Below are positions 16,098 to 24,934 of a stretch of DNA of 64,000 bases, in pieces; position 1 is the first letter of the stretch; every line of letters starts with the position of its first letter. The notes under the pieces are model-generated. The model searched no databases. It was not told where the DNA came from and saw only the letters and a list, made by a program, of their open reading frames with translations. The translations under genes and the position numbers were made by a program. Origin of the DNA: Pollutimonas harenae (GTDB lineage: Bacteria > Pseudomonadota > Gammaproteobacteria > Burkholderiales > Burkholderiaceae_B); NCBI RefSeq assembly GCF_004153685.1, contig NZ_SDQD01000001.1, positions 124,001 through 188,000 on the forward strand, given 5' to 3'.

Positions 16098-16681
16098 GAA
16101 CGATTCCCCTGCTGATTAAGCACTCCGAGGTCAGCGTCATCGGCCTCGAGCTCACTTTCTGGAGCAAAGGTCGGAGGCCCTCGGAAAGGCAATCGGATCA
16201 GTTCAGCGCCAGACTGCACAGCCAACAGCGCGAAGCCCAACACCACCGGCAGCTCTGCTATCCAGTTGGGCAGAGCCAGCATGGTGGGTTGGCGACGGCC
16301 AAGGCGAATGGAGTCCGAAACAACGTCCCAGCCTTTTATTGTGGCCATCAGTGAAAAAAGTAGAATGATCACAAGCGCCAGCGCTTCGCACGCATAACGC
16401 ATCCAGGTCGGAGCGACGCCCAGGACGGCCGTAATACGGATCATCTTGCCGTCCCTAAGCACCAGGGCCATGCCCAGATAGGTGAACCATATCTGCAGCG
16501 TCACGGAAATGTCTTGGGTCCATTGTGTGGGCGCATGAAAAAAGTAACGTGCGACAGCTTCGTAAGTCAGTACGGCAGTGATGAAGATGATCATGTAGAC
16601 ACCAACACTGCCGCACAAACCCGATATGCTGTCGACCGCGCGCAAGACTTTGCTGCGCTCTACGGACTGAACACTGGACAT
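16094..16681 (-). CDS. dctQ: TRAP transporter small permease (DctQ type)
   Basis: 195 residues from ATG 16681, which has AGGTGG upstream; a GTG three codons earlier is possible. Four membrane segments and the family motifs FFHAPTQWTQDIS and TYLGMALVLRDGKMIRI are visible. It forms the membrane complex with the large permease, and their genes overlap by 4 bp. Confidence 0.92.
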   Translation of the reverse strand: MSSVQSVERSKVLRAVDSISGLCGSVGVYMIIFITAVLTYEAVARYFFHAPTQWTQDISVTLQIWFTYLGMALVLRDGKMIRITAVLGVAPTWMRYACEALALVIILLFSLMATIKGWDVVSDSIRLGRRQPTMLALPNWIAELPVVLGFALLAVQSGAELIRLPFRGPPTFAPESELEADDADLGVLNQQGNRS

Positions 16682-16762
16682 GGAAACCACCTATTGCTGT
16701 TGCAAGAAGCATCTGGAGGCCAGGACGGGGAACAGAACATCTCCCCGTCTTTGGCCATTACA

Positions 16763-17770
16763 TCAATAAAGCTTCCGGACTTCCTCGACCAGGCGCTTGC
16801 CGACGTCGCCGGCCTCTTTGATATAAGCGTCAACAGCCGGCGCAGCCGCTGTCTGCCAAGCCTGAACCTGCTCGGGGGACAGGTGCACGACTTTCATCGA
16901 AGTTTTTGACTTGATGAACTCTTCGGACTTGAGGTTATCGCTCTTGGTATCGGCCCGAATAGCTTCTTCGGCGCTGCGTGCCGCCGTGCTTACCCACTGC
17001 TTTTCTTGGTCAGAAAGCGAGTCCCACAGCTTGTCGTTCATAACGATCAGGAACTCGGTTTGGGCATGGTTGGTGATAGTGACGTAGTCCATGACCTCGA
17101 AGAGTTTGCGCGACTGGATGGCTGTGGTGCCGGTCATGCCGATATCGACTGTGCCACGCTGATAAGCAATGAACTGCTCGGACCCACCGATTTTTACGGG
17201 GATCCCTCCTACTGCGGTGATGAAATCACCCGATGGCTTACCCAGAACACGTACCTTTTTACCCTTCATGTCGTCGGGCGACTTGAGCGGACCATCCTTG
17301 GAAAGCAGTTGGACAGGACCGTAATCTTGCCACCACAGCACACGCGTACCCGTTTTGCGGATCATTTCGTCGATCTCTTTGCGGACGGGGCTGTCAGCCG
17401 ACGCGGCTTTGGCGAGGACTTCGTAGTTGGGGAACAGAAATGCGACGGAAAACAGGCCTGTTGCCGGCAAAGTGCCCGCATACTCGTCAATCAGCACCAG
17501 CCCCATATCGATGGCGCCCGCCGCCACTGCTTGTGGAACCTCGCTGCCCTTATACAGTTGAGCTGAATCATAGATTTCAACCTTGATCTGCTTGTCGGAG
17601 ATCTTTTCTACTTGCTCTTTGAAATAGACGACATTGGCCCCGACAGGGTGCTTGGTATTCACTTGAAGACTGACCTTCAGCGTACGTTCTGCATGCGCAG
17701 ACATAGCACCGCATAGCATGAAGGATGCAAGTGCCGAGAGGCAAAGCGATTTGACAATACGTTGTGACAT
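16763..17770 (-). CDS. dctP: TRAP transporter substrate-binding protein (DctP type)
   Basis: 335 residues: signal peptide (1-27, ending MSAHAERT), then TRAP receptor features VNTKHPVGANVVYFKEQVEKIS, AVAAGAIDMGLVL, and the ligand-arginine region KGKKVRVLGKPSGDFI followed by GTVDIGMTGTTAI. It binds an organic acid in the periplasm and delivers it to DctQM. The upstream gap to the GntR gene holds TTGTATACAA (17831-17840), identical to the core of the palindrome at the regulator's own promoter. Confidence 0.94.
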   Translation of the reverse strand: MSQRIVKSLCLSALASFMLCGAMSAHAERTLKVSLQVNTKHPVGANVVYFKEQVEKISDKQIKVEIYDSAQLYKGSEVPQAVAAGAIDMGLVLIDEYAGTLPATGLFSVAFLFPNYEVLAKAASADSPVRKEIDEMIRKTGTRVLWWQDYGPVQLLSKDGPLKSPDDMKGKKVRVLGKPSGDFITAVGGIPVKIGGSEQFIAYQRGTVDIGMTGTTAIQSRKLFEVMDYVTITNHAQTEFLIVMNDKLWDSLSDQEKQWVSTAARSAEEAIRADTKSDNLKSEEFIKSKTSMKVVHLSPEQVQAWQTAAAPAVDAYIKEAGDVGKRLVEEVRKLY

Positions 17771-17830
17771 GGGGCGGTCTCCTGGTATGAATTATTTGCA
17801 AGTGCGCTGAGAAGAGGCTCTTTCCAAGAA

Positions 17831-17840
17831 TTGTATACAA
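17831..17840. promoter_or_regulatory. Candidate GntR/FCD operator ahead of dctP
   Basis: TTGTATACAA, a perfect 10-bp palindrome, 61 bases ahead of the dctP start and 33 bases past the regulator stop. The same ten bases form the core of the 18-bp palindrome at 18582-18599. The TNGTNNNACNA pattern is typical of FCD-class GntR sites. Confidence 0.7.
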
Positions 17841-17872
17841 CAATAAAAATGAGCGTCAATCAGGGTGAACGC

Positions 17873-18541
17873 CTATTTCGGCAGCATACGCCGCGTTGCC
17901 TGATGCCCCGCCAACAAGTGAGCCCGCATCACGCTTTCCGCCCAAGCAGAATCACGCGCAAGAAATGCATCTGCCAATTCACGATGGTGCGCCATGCTCC
18001 GCATAATCTCGGTGTCATCATAGATATTGAAAGTGCGATAAATCAAAGGCAGCGAAATAACTTGCGCAATCAGCGCACGAAGGCGCTCACTGTGCGCCGC
18101 CTCGACCACGAGATTATGAAATTCCTCGTTCAATTGTGTCAGTTGCTGGCGCGCGGAAACATCATCCCGCCCCTGGGCCACCACTTGTTCCATGGCCGAG
18201 CACAAGGTATGCAGGCGCTCTTGCTCTGATTCGGTAATTCGCTGCGCAGCCAGCCCCGCCCCATGTGACTCCAGCAAGACACGCAAGCCGAAAATCTCAT
18301 CCAGATCATGGTCGCTCCAGCTTTGCAGACGACTGCCCTGATTCGGAATCGTTTCAACCAGTCCCTCAAGAGTCAGGCGCCGCAATGCTTCGCGAATGGG
18401 TGTGCGGCTAACGCCTATCTCGCGCGACAAGGAGCTTTCTTTTAGCTGGACACCATCTGGCCAGTCATTGCGCAAAATGCGGCTCTTTATCCATTGATAA
18501 GCTAGTTCGGCCGTGTGACCATGCCGTCTTGACGCTTTCAT
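17873..18541 (-). CDS. GntR-family regulator, FCD subclass
   Basis: 222 residues from ATG 18541 (GGAGAG upstream at a slightly long spacing). The winged helix is at about residues 10-75 (LKESSLSREIGVSRTPIREAL), then the all-helical FCD ligand domain with metal-site histidines in NEEFHNLV, MAHHREL and MRAHLLAG. It is divergent from the PrpB-like lyase and lies ahead of the TRAP genes. A longer frame starting at 18670 would run through the operator and is unlikely. It probably represses both transcripts and itself; a carboxylate is the usual effector. Confidence 0.9.
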   Translation of the reverse strand: MKASRRHGHTAELAYQWIKSRILRNDWPDGVQLKESSLSREIGVSRTPIREALRRLTLEGLVETIPNQGSRLQSWSDHDLDEIFGLRVLLESHGAGLAAQRITESEQERLHTLCSAMEQVVAQGRDDVSARQQLTQLNEEFHNLVVEAAHSERLRALIAQVISLPLIYRTFNIYDDTEIMRSMAHHRELADAFLARDSAWAESVMRAHLLAGHQATRRMLPK

Positions 18542-18581
18542 CACAAACCGCTCTCCAGATAAACGCCTTAGCAATCTCCGT

Positions 18582-18599
18582 TTTATTGTATACAATAAA
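18582..18599. promoter_or_regulatory. 18-bp perfect palindrome at the gntR/lyase divergent promoter
   Basis: TTTATTGTATACAATAAA, symmetric over all 18 bases, lying between the GntR start (18541) and the lyase start (18644). Its TTGTATACAA core recurs ahead of dctP. Strong candidate for the regulator's own binding site. Confidence 0.75.
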
Positions 18600-18643
18600 T
18601 TTAAGTTTGCGTCCAAAGAACAACCAGCAAGGAGATTAAAATC

Positions 18644-19522
18644 GTGATTAGTGCCGCTTCCAAACGCCAACGCCTGGCCACCCGCATGGCCCAGCCCGGG
18701 CTTATTACCGCTCCCGGGATTTTCGATTTGATTTCTGCGCGCCTTGCCGACCGCATGGGGTTCGATGCGCTGTACATGACAGGCTATGGGACCGTAGCGT
18801 CATACCTTGGGCTGCCCGACGCAGGGCTAGCCACCTTTACCGACATGCTGAATCGTGCAAGCGCATTTGCACACGGAACGGAAACCCCGATTATTGCCGA
18901 TGGAGATACAGGTTACGGCGGGCTGCTCAATGTAGCGCATACCGTACGTGGCTACGAAGCTGCCGGTCTGGCGGGCATCCAGCTTGAAGACCAGGAATTT
19001 CCCAAGAAATGTGGGCACACACCCGGACGGCGCGTAATAGCCATGAATGATATGGTGCGCAAGATCAGCGTCGCTTGCGAAGCACGCGAGCACGATGACT
19101 TCCTGATTGTGGCACGTACCGATGCCCGCACGACGCTAGGCCTGGACGAAGCGCTGCGCAGGGCCGAAGCCTATGAAAAAGCTGGTGCAGATATCCTTTT
19201 CGTGGAGTCACCAGAAAGCGAAGAAGAAATGGAACGCATTGCAGGCGCATTCGACAAGCCCATCCTCATCAACAACGTCGAAGGCGGCCGAACGCCTGTC
19301 CTGACAAAGTCCAGGCTCGAGCAAATGGGCTTCAAACTGGCCATCTACCCCGCTACTGGTTTTCTGGCTATGGGGCAAGCACTAGAGCAGGTATACAAAG
19401 GACTGCAGCAAGATGATGTCGTGGGAGCTACCAAAGACCATCTATACGAGTTCGAAGCATTCAGTCGACTGATGGGCTTTCAGGCGGTATGGGATTTCGA
19501 CAAGGCACATGCCGACGAATAA
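18644..19522 (+). CDS. Isocitrate lyase/PEP mutase-family lyase (PrpB/oxaloacetate decarboxylase-like)
   Basis: 292 residues from a GTG start with AAGGAG at 18629-18634. The family signature is complete: DGDTGYGG at residues 86-93 (Mg2+ aspartates) and the active-site loop KKCGHTPGR at 121-129. This group includes methylisocitrate lyase, 2,3-dimethylmalate lyase, carboxyphosphonoenolpyruvate mutase and oxaloacetate decarboxylase. The active-site cysteine loop favours a C-C lyase over a mutase. It is divergent from the GntR regulator of the TRAP operon, so it likely cleaves the acid imported there. Exact substrate is unassigned. Confidence 0.88.
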   Translation: MISAASKRQRLATRMAQPGLITAPGIFDLISARLADRMGFDALYMTGYGTVASYLGLPDAGLATFTDMLNRASAFAHGTETPIIADGDTGYGGLLNVAHTVRGYEAAGLAGIQLEDQEFPKKCGHTPGRRVIAMNDMVRKISVACEAREHDDFLIVARTDARTTLGLDEALRRAEAYEKAGADILFVESPESEEEMERIAGAFDKPILINNVEGGRTPVLTKSRLEQMGFKLAIYPATGFLAMGQALEQVYKGLQQDDVVGATKDHLYEFEAFSRLMGFQAVWDFDKAHADE

Positions 19523-19648
19523 CTCCCGACAATCCAGGGCTGCTTTACCAAGTCGACAACGTGCTTAGAAACGGAAGTGGGGCATAATGGCGTGACCGTC
19601 TTATCTGCTGCGGCTTAAGTCGCAGCCCCCACCACACGCAGTTTTCGC

Positions 19649-20359
19649 ATGACCTCCCCTAGCCCTTCAAGACCAAGAACAGAAGCCACGGAGTTCTCCG
19701 TATGGACACTCACCATGCCTGTCGCCATGGGATACATACCATTGGGCATGGTATTTGGATTTCTGTTTGTACAGGCCGGCGCTACCGCCTGGCTGGCCAT
19801 ATTGGCCAGTATCGTCGTGTACGCTGGCGCAGCTCAATACATGATGATTCCCATGCTGGCTGCCGGCCTGCCTGTGAGCACCATTGCGCTGGCAACCCTG
19901 ATCATCAACCTGCGCCATATGTTCTACGGGCTGTCTCTGCTGAGCAAATTCCCGCAAGCAAAATGGCCCCGATGGTACATGGTCTTTGCCTTGACCGATG
20001 AAACGTATTCGGTACTAACCACTTTGCCGGCCAGCACCCCTACCCGACAGCTACTCTGCATTGCCGGCCTGAATCACGGATGGTGGGTATTGGGGACGAC
20101 AATCGGTGCAATCATTGGCGCTCAAGCCCAACTACCCTTGTCGGGCCTGGACTTTGTCCTGGCCGCCCTATTTGCCGTCCTGGCGGTCGAGCAGTGGCGC
20201 ATCAAAACCAGCGCACTGCCCTTGTGGACGGCATTGCTCTCTTATGCTGTGGCGTACGCCCTTGTACCGGCGCACGCCCTGGTGATCGCCATCGCACTTT
20301 GCATTGCCACCGGTATCTATTGCCAGCCCAAGGCGGCAAACACCAAGAGGGATGTGTAA
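19649..20359 (+). CDS. azlC: AzlC-family branched-chain amino acid exporter subunit
   Basis: 236 residues with the AzlC features: PVAMGYIPLGMVFGFL near the N-terminus, IVVYAGAAQYMMI and the INLRHMFYGLSL motif, about six to eight membrane segments. AzlC and AzlD together form a branched-chain amino acid exporter. The stop overlaps the azlD start (TAATG). No good ribosome site is seen at the ATG at 19649. Confidence 0.92.
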   Translation: MTSPSPSRPRTEATEFSVWTLTMPVAMGYIPLGMVFGFLFVQAGATAWLAILASIVVYAGAAQYMMIPMLAAGLPVSTIALATLIINLRHMFYGLSLLSKFPQAKWPRWYMVFALTDETYSVLTTLPASTPTRQLLCIAGLNHGWWVLGTTIGAIIGAQAQLPLSGLDFVLAALFAVLAVEQWRIKTSALPLWTALLSYAVAYALVPAHALVIAIALCIATGIYCQPKAANTKRDV

Positions 20360-20685
20360 TGGAAACCGGCTACGTTCTGGGGGTATTTGCAGCCATGGCT
20401 ATCGTCACCTTTGCGCTGCGCGGCCTGCCCTTTCTCACTGCGCAATGGCTGCGACATAACCCATTGGTTCGGCATCTGGGACGGTTCTTGCCTCTGGCCA
20501 TCATGACGCTGCTCGTGTTGCATTCGGTGATTGGGCTATCCGGTCAACACACCGCCCCGCCCTGGCCAGAGGGTGTAGCGGTAGCCTTGACCGTGCTTGC
20601 GCAATGGAAAACAAAAAACCCATTACTGAGCATTGCGACCGGCACCCTGATTTATGTGTTGATACGCAATTATGTACTGGGGTAG
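20359..20685 (+). CDS. azlD: AzlD-family branched-chain amino acid exporter subunit
   Basis: 108 residues starting at the ATG inside TAATG, with GAGGGA upstream. It has the ALRGLPFLTAQWLRHNP motif and four hydrophobic segments typical of AzlD. It is coupled to azlC and convergent with the DASS transporter; a stem-loop (20692-20718) lies between. Confidence 0.92.
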   Translation: METGYVLGVFAAMAIVTFALRGLPFLTAQWLRHNPLVRHLGRFLPLAIMTLLVLHSVIGLSGQHTAPPWPEGVAVALTVLAQWKTKNPLLSIATGTLIYVLIRNYVLG

Positions 20686-20691
20686 TCAGCC

Positions 20692-20718
20692 ATTCAGCCC
20701 GATCGTGCCGGGCTGAAT
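20692..20718. terminator. Convergent stem-loop between azlD and DASS transporter
   Basis: ATTCAGCCCG at 20692-20701 pairs perfectly with CGGGCTGAAT at 20709-20718, loop of 7. It sits 6 bases past azlD and 7 bases past the convergent transporter stop. No long U-tract follows on either strand, so it may act with other factors. Confidence 0.6.
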
Positions 20719-20725
20719 AATGGAC

Positions 20726-22177
20726 TTAATGCGCCCAGATCATGCCAATAAGCAAATAGCACAAGCCAGTTATCACGAATACGCTAACCAGATTCAGAAC
20801 GAAACCGGCCCTGATCATGGACTGGATCTTCATGTGGCCGGTACCAAACACAATGGCGTTGGGGGGCGTAGCCACAGGCATCATAAAGGCACAACTAGCG
20901 GCGATGGCGGCAGGTATAGCCAACATTTCCGGCGGGATACCCTGTGCAATGGCCAGGGCACCCAGTAGCGGCAAGAACGTTGCCGCAGTAGCAGTATTGG
21001 AGGTCAGTTCAGTCAAGCCCAAAATCACTACTACAACGACAACCACCATGAACAGGCCGGGCAATGTAGCCACCCAATCCATATTTTCGGCAATCCACTG
21101 CGCCAACCCGGACGTCCCGATTACGCCTGATAGCGACAAGCCACCACCAAACAACAGCAATACGCCCCAGGGCAACTTGTCTGCACTTTCCCAATCCATT
21201 AGAAAAACGCGCTTTCGGATATCGACCGGAATGGCGAACAAGAGCAAAGCTGCTGCGATAGCGATGCTCGTGTCGTTCAGACCCGGAATGTAATTTGCCA
21301 ATATAGGGCGGAAAATCCATGCCAGCGCAGCCAAAACAAAAACCAGCGCCACCAGCTTTTCACCACGGCTCATGGGACCAAGCTCAGCCAAGGCCTGCCC
21401 AATGGCTGCACTGCTATCACCACCTTTCAGATTGAAACCTTTGCGTGTAAGCCACCACCATGTAAACGCCATCACGATCACGGCAACAGGCACACCCAAC
21501 AGCATCCATTGCCCAAAACCGATTTCCACGCCATACGTTTTACTCAGGAAGCCCGCCAGAAAGGCATTGGGCGGTGTGCCAATCAATGTAGCGATGCCGC
21601 CAATACTGGCCGCATAGGCTATAGCCAGAAGCATGGCCGTGACAAACCGGTTGTTTTCTTCTTTTGAGCTCGAGCCGGCAGTCAGCATATCGGCTACAGA
21701 CAGGCCTATTGGCAACATCATGATCGCCGTGGCGGTATTGCTGACCCACATACTCAAAAACCCGGTAGCGATCATGAGGCCAGCAATCTGCTTACGTGGT
21801 TTGTTGCCCATTGCCTGCAAGATGCTCAGCGCAATACGACGGTGCAAATTCCACCGCTGCATCGCCAGGCCAATAACAAAACCGCCCAGAAAGAGGAAAA
21901 TGACCGAATTGGCGTAGGGGGAAGTCGCGCTGCCCAAGGTGCCAATACCCAATACAGGAATGAGTAAAATCGGAAGCAACGAGGTGGCTGGAATAGGTAT
22001 GGCTTCAGTGGCCCACCAAACCGCCATCAATAGCGTCAGGCCTGCCGCAGACCACGCCGCTTCAGACATACCCCCGGGCGGGTCTGAAACTATACATACC
22101 AAAAATAAAAATAGACCCAGAATCAGTCCCACCCAGGCGGTGCGGGACGACGTTGGGGCCTCGGTTGTCGATGCCAT
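20726..22177 (-). CDS. DASS/SLC13-family sodium:dicarboxylate symporter
   Basis: 483 residues with the two SNT signatures of the divalent-anion:Na+ symporter family, WVSNTATAIMMLP and TELTSNTATAATFLP, plus the GTPPNAF loop. About 11-12 membrane segments. Members carry succinate, malate, citrate or sulfate. Its position behind the tcu-like genes and an MFS gene suggests a di- or tricarboxylate. It is separated from the MFS gene by a degraded hydrolase remnant. Confidence 0.92.
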   Translation of the reverse strand: MASTTEAPTSSRTAWVGLILGLFLFLVCIVSDPPGGMSEAAWSAAGLTLLMAVWWATEAIPIPATSLLPILLIPVLGIGTLGSATSPYANSVIFLFLGGFVIGLAMQRWNLHRRIALSILQAMGNKPRKQIAGLMIATGFLSMWVSNTATAIMMLPIGLSVADMLTAGSSSKEENNRFVTAMLLAIAYAASIGGIATLIGTPPNAFLAGFLSKTYGVEIGFGQWMLLGVPVAVIVMAFTWWWLTRKGFNLKGGDSSAAIGQALAELGPMSRGEKLVALVFVLAALAWIFRPILANYIPGLNDTSIAIAAALLLFAIPVDIRKRVFLMDWESADKLPWGVLLLFGGGLSLSGVIGTSGLAQWIAENMDWVATLPGLFMVVVVVVVILGLTELTSNTATAATFLPLLGALAIAQGIPPEMLAIPAAIAASCAFMMPVATPPNAIVFGTGHMKIQSMIRAGFVLNLVSVFVITGLCYLLIGMIWAH

Positions 22178-22256
22178 TTTAAGTATTTCTCCTAAGTTAC
22201 AGGCGGCATTTTATCGTGTATAAGACTTTGCGTCCTCGCCTGGCTATGGAGATTGA

Positions 22257-22367
22257 CTATCGAGCAAGAATTTCCAGCATTTTGCTAAGGGCCAAATCTG
22301 GCTCCTCTTTTGCAATATAGTGCCCGCAAAATAGGCTGCGCACCGTATCTGCCTGAATGGCACGAAA
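22257..22367 (-). pseudogene. Remnant of an alpha/beta-hydrolase C-terminus
   Basis: A 36-codon frame ends with TAG at 22257 and is closed upstream by another stop at 22368. It contains SLFCGHYIAKEEPDLALS, matching the catalytic-His loop and last helix of haloacetate-dehalogenase-like alpha/beta hydrolases (consensus CGHxxxEExP). No start or upstream part is present, so the gene has been lost apart from its tail. Confidence 0.5.
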
Positions 22368-22401
22368 CTACCAAGATAACGTTAGCAGCAGGCTCCATTG
22401 C

Positions 22402-23667
22402 TCACTTGGCACCCATCGCCGCTGGCATTTTGGCTGTTGATGTGATCATTAAAGTTCCCACCGCCAGCAAGAGCGGCGCCAAGGCAACCCACAGAACTAC
22501 GCTCCAGTCATAGGCTGCAAGCAAGCTGCCGGATGCAAACGAGCCTATTGCCATCACGCCAAAAACAATAAAGTCATTGAACGATTGCACACGCGTTTTT
22601 TCTTCCGGACGATGACATTCCAGCACCAATGCCGAGGCACCGATAAAGCCAAAATTCCAACCTACGCCCAGCAAGATCAAGGTAAGCCAGAAATGGGCGA
22701 CATCGATTCCCGTCAACCCTACAGCCACGGCAAGCGCGGTAAGGCATAAACCTGCCATCACCACCCGCCTGGCTCCAAACCGGGTGATGAGCCGGCCTGT
22801 AAAGAAGCTGGGCCCATACATTGCAATCACATGCCATTGAAGGCCCAGATTGGAACTTTCCTGTGGCAGGCCACACAACTGCATGGCCAACGGCGCCGCC
22901 GTCATGAGAAAGTTCATGAGCAAATACGATACCGTGCCGCAGATTGCTGCGGTAATAAACAGCGGCTGACGCACGATGGCACCCAGCGGCCGCCCCCCTG
23001 CGGTCTCTGCTGCCGTCGGCATCGGCAAACGTACACCGAACAACACCAATGCCGACAGCACCGCCACGGCGGCCTGGGCCAGATACGACACAGCAAATAA
23101 ATGCGGCGGCCACAAATGCATGGTGTAGGTAACCAGTTGAGATCCTATGACCCCGGCAACCACACCACCCCCCATCACGAACGAAAGCGCACGTGCGCGC
23201 TGGGCTGGCTCTACGCCGTCAGCAGCGGCGAAGCGAAATGACAGGATGACGGCCGCGTACGCACCGCCAAAAAAGGTGGCCAGACAGAATAACCAGAACG
23301 AGCCCAGCACCACCGCTATCGCTGCCAGTACACCGACCAACACGCCACAACCCGTTCCGGCAAGAAAGGCAGCACGCCGTCCGTGCCGCCGGGCGATGGC
23401 ACCGGCCGGCAAGATACATGCGGCCATGCCCACGACGAAAATCGAAATCGGCAAGGTTGCCAGCGACTTATCTGGCGCCAGGGTATGGCCGATGATGGAG
23501 CCGGTGGCATACACCACCACCGCGTTGGCGCCCGCCAATGCCTGCGCAATCGTCAGGCGGGCAATATTTCCGCGTTGCTCACGCTCCGATAACGCGGAAG
23601 ATATTGAGTTCAATGGTGCAGCTTCAGCTTCGGACAAGAGATGCTCCGGGTTCAAACGTCCTGACAC
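22402..23667 (-). CDS. MFS transporter
   Basis: 421 residues, twelve hydrophobic segments, with the loop-2/3 motif GAIARRHGRRAAFL typical of the major facilitator superfamily. It begins with GTG at 23667; no stronger start is evident. It lies 109 bases behind tcuB, where tricarballylate loci carry the transporter tcuC, but TcuC is of the metabolite:H+ symporter subgroup and this protein lacks obvious features of it. A carboxylate importer role is therefore inferred from position only. Confidence 0.85.
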   Translation of the reverse strand: MSGRLNPEHLLSEAEAAPLNSISSALSEREQRGNIARLTIAQALAGANAVVVYATGSIIGHTLAPDKSLATLPISIFVVGMAACILPAGAIARRHGRRAAFLAGTGCGVLVGVLAAIAVVLGSFWLFCLATFFGGAYAAVILSFRFAAADGVEPAQRARALSFVMGGGVVAGVIGSQLVTYTMHLWPPHLFAVSYLAQAAVAVLSALVLFGVRLPMPTAAETAGGRPLGAIVRQPLFITAAICGTVSYLLMNFLMTAAPLAMQLCGLPQESSNLGLQWHVIAMYGPSFFTGRLITRFGARRVVMAGLCLTALAVAVGLTGIDVAHFWLTLILLGVGWNFGFIGASALVLECHRPEEKTRVQSFNDFIVFGVMAIGSFASGSLLAAYDWSVVLWVALAPLLLAVGTLMITSTAKMPAAMGAK

Positions 23668-23776
23668 ACAGACCGAACATCATTTGTTGTTCAGCAGAAA
23701 ACCTATGGTTTACCACATATTCGGCAAAACCGGCTTACACCGTTCCATCCTCTCGATGCACAGCCTTAGCGCCAGC

Positions 23777-24934
23777 TCAAGTTGATTTTTTTTGCCGTTT
23801 TTCTACTGCATACCGCAATAAAGAGGCGCTGCGAAAAAAACCATGCGCGAACTTGCCGTAAGGCATGGTCAGGAAAAGAGCCATGACTGCGCCCAGATGC
23901 AAGCACAGCAGAGCAGCCATGGCCGGCGTACTACGTCCCAGCCACAAGGCCAAACCACTGGCACTGATCAGGAACAGCAAAGCGATAAACCCAAGGTCCA
24001 TGGGTTTTTGCGCAGCATCACCGTGCAAAGGATGACGGCGGCGATGCAAGACCCAAAGCCCTGCCGTGCCAAGCATCAGCGCCACACCGCCCACCGCTCC
24101 AAGTATTTTGGGCAGGCTGGGCAAGTCATACGGCGCCTGCCAACCGAACGCATAGTGATACACAGTAGCGAGACTGGTCGCGGCAAAGCACAGCATGAAG
24201 CCGTAAAAGGTCAGATGATGAAAACGCCGGCGCGACAAGGTGAATCTGTCATCTTCATTATTGCAACCCTGCCCGTGCCCACCGTCCAGGTATTTCAACT
24301 GCAGCACGGCACTAGTGGCTTCCAGGGCCGCTGGCGCATTGGCCTGTGCACCGCTGGTGGCGGGCCCGACATCACGCAAGAAACGACGCACGCCCATGCC
24401 CAGCGCCAGAATCGCAAACAGGAATATCGGCGCAAACAGTCCTACCAGAAGATTGTGCGGAAAGACGTTATAGAAGTCACCCGCCACGGCACTGTTCCAC
24501 AATCCGCCGCCCATGGCCACGGCCAGGGCAAGAAACAGCGCCAGGCCAGCGGCCAAAGCCATGGCCAACACAAGACTGTTGCGCTCGTACAGTTTTCCCA
24601 GAGCGGGCGGCCAGGCATAATCTTTGTACGTTTGGCCACGCACTTGCGCCATGACTTGCGGCACATTAATTGCAAACTCGTGCGGAGGCGCATACTGACA
24701 GGCGTGCAAACAGGCACCACAGTTGTGGCACAGGTTTGCCAGGTAATGGACATCTGCCTTTTCAAACATCAAGCGTTGCGTCATGGCCGGGAACATGGCG
24801 CAAAAGCCTTCGCAATAGCGACAGGCGTTGCACACCTGCAGTTGCCTTGCCGCCTCGGCCTCTGTTGTCGTCAACGATACAGCGCCGCCGCCCAGGTCCA
24901 CGGCGTCTTTGGTCAGGGTATCAAGCGACTGCAT
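23777..24934 (-). CDS. tcuB: Tricarballylate utilisation protein TcuB-like (iron-sulfur membrane protein)
   Basis: 385 residues. The N-terminal cytosolic part has two cysteine sets, [11 protein letters not shown] (residues about 34-44) and [17 protein letters not shown] (about 68-84), for [4Fe-4S] clusters; the rest has about six membrane helices. TcuB/CitB proteins reoxidise the FADH2 of TcuA into the quinone pool. The start overlaps the end of tcuA by 14 bp, so the two are co-translated. Confidence 0.9.
   Translation of the reverse strand: MQSLDTLTKDAVDLGGGAVSLTTTEAEAARQLQVCNACRYCEGFCAMFPAMTQRLMFEKADVHYLANLCHNCGACLHACQYAPPHEFAINVPQVMAQVRGQTYKDYAWPPALGKLYERNSLVLAMALAAGLALFLALAVAMGGGLWNSAVAGDFYNVFPHNLLVGLFAPIFLFAILALGMGVRRFLRDVGPATSGAQANAPAALEATSAVLQLKYLDGGHGQGCNNEDDRFTLSRRRFHHLTFYGFMLCFAATSLATVYHYAFGWQAPYDLPSLPKILGAVGGVALMLGTAGLWVLHRRRHPLHGDAAQKPMDLGFIALLFLISASGLALWLGRSTPAMAALLCLHLGAVMALFLTMPYGKFAHGFFRSASLLRYAVEKRQKKST

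Noticed and set aside
18542-18670. N-terminal extension of the GntR gene
   Set aside because: It would include the 18-bp palindrome and overlap the divergent lyase start; the winged helix starts after 18541.
19607-19626. GCTGCG...CGCAGC near-palindrome before azlC
   Set aside because: Short arms around TTAA with no regulator gene nearby; too weak to call an operator or terminator.
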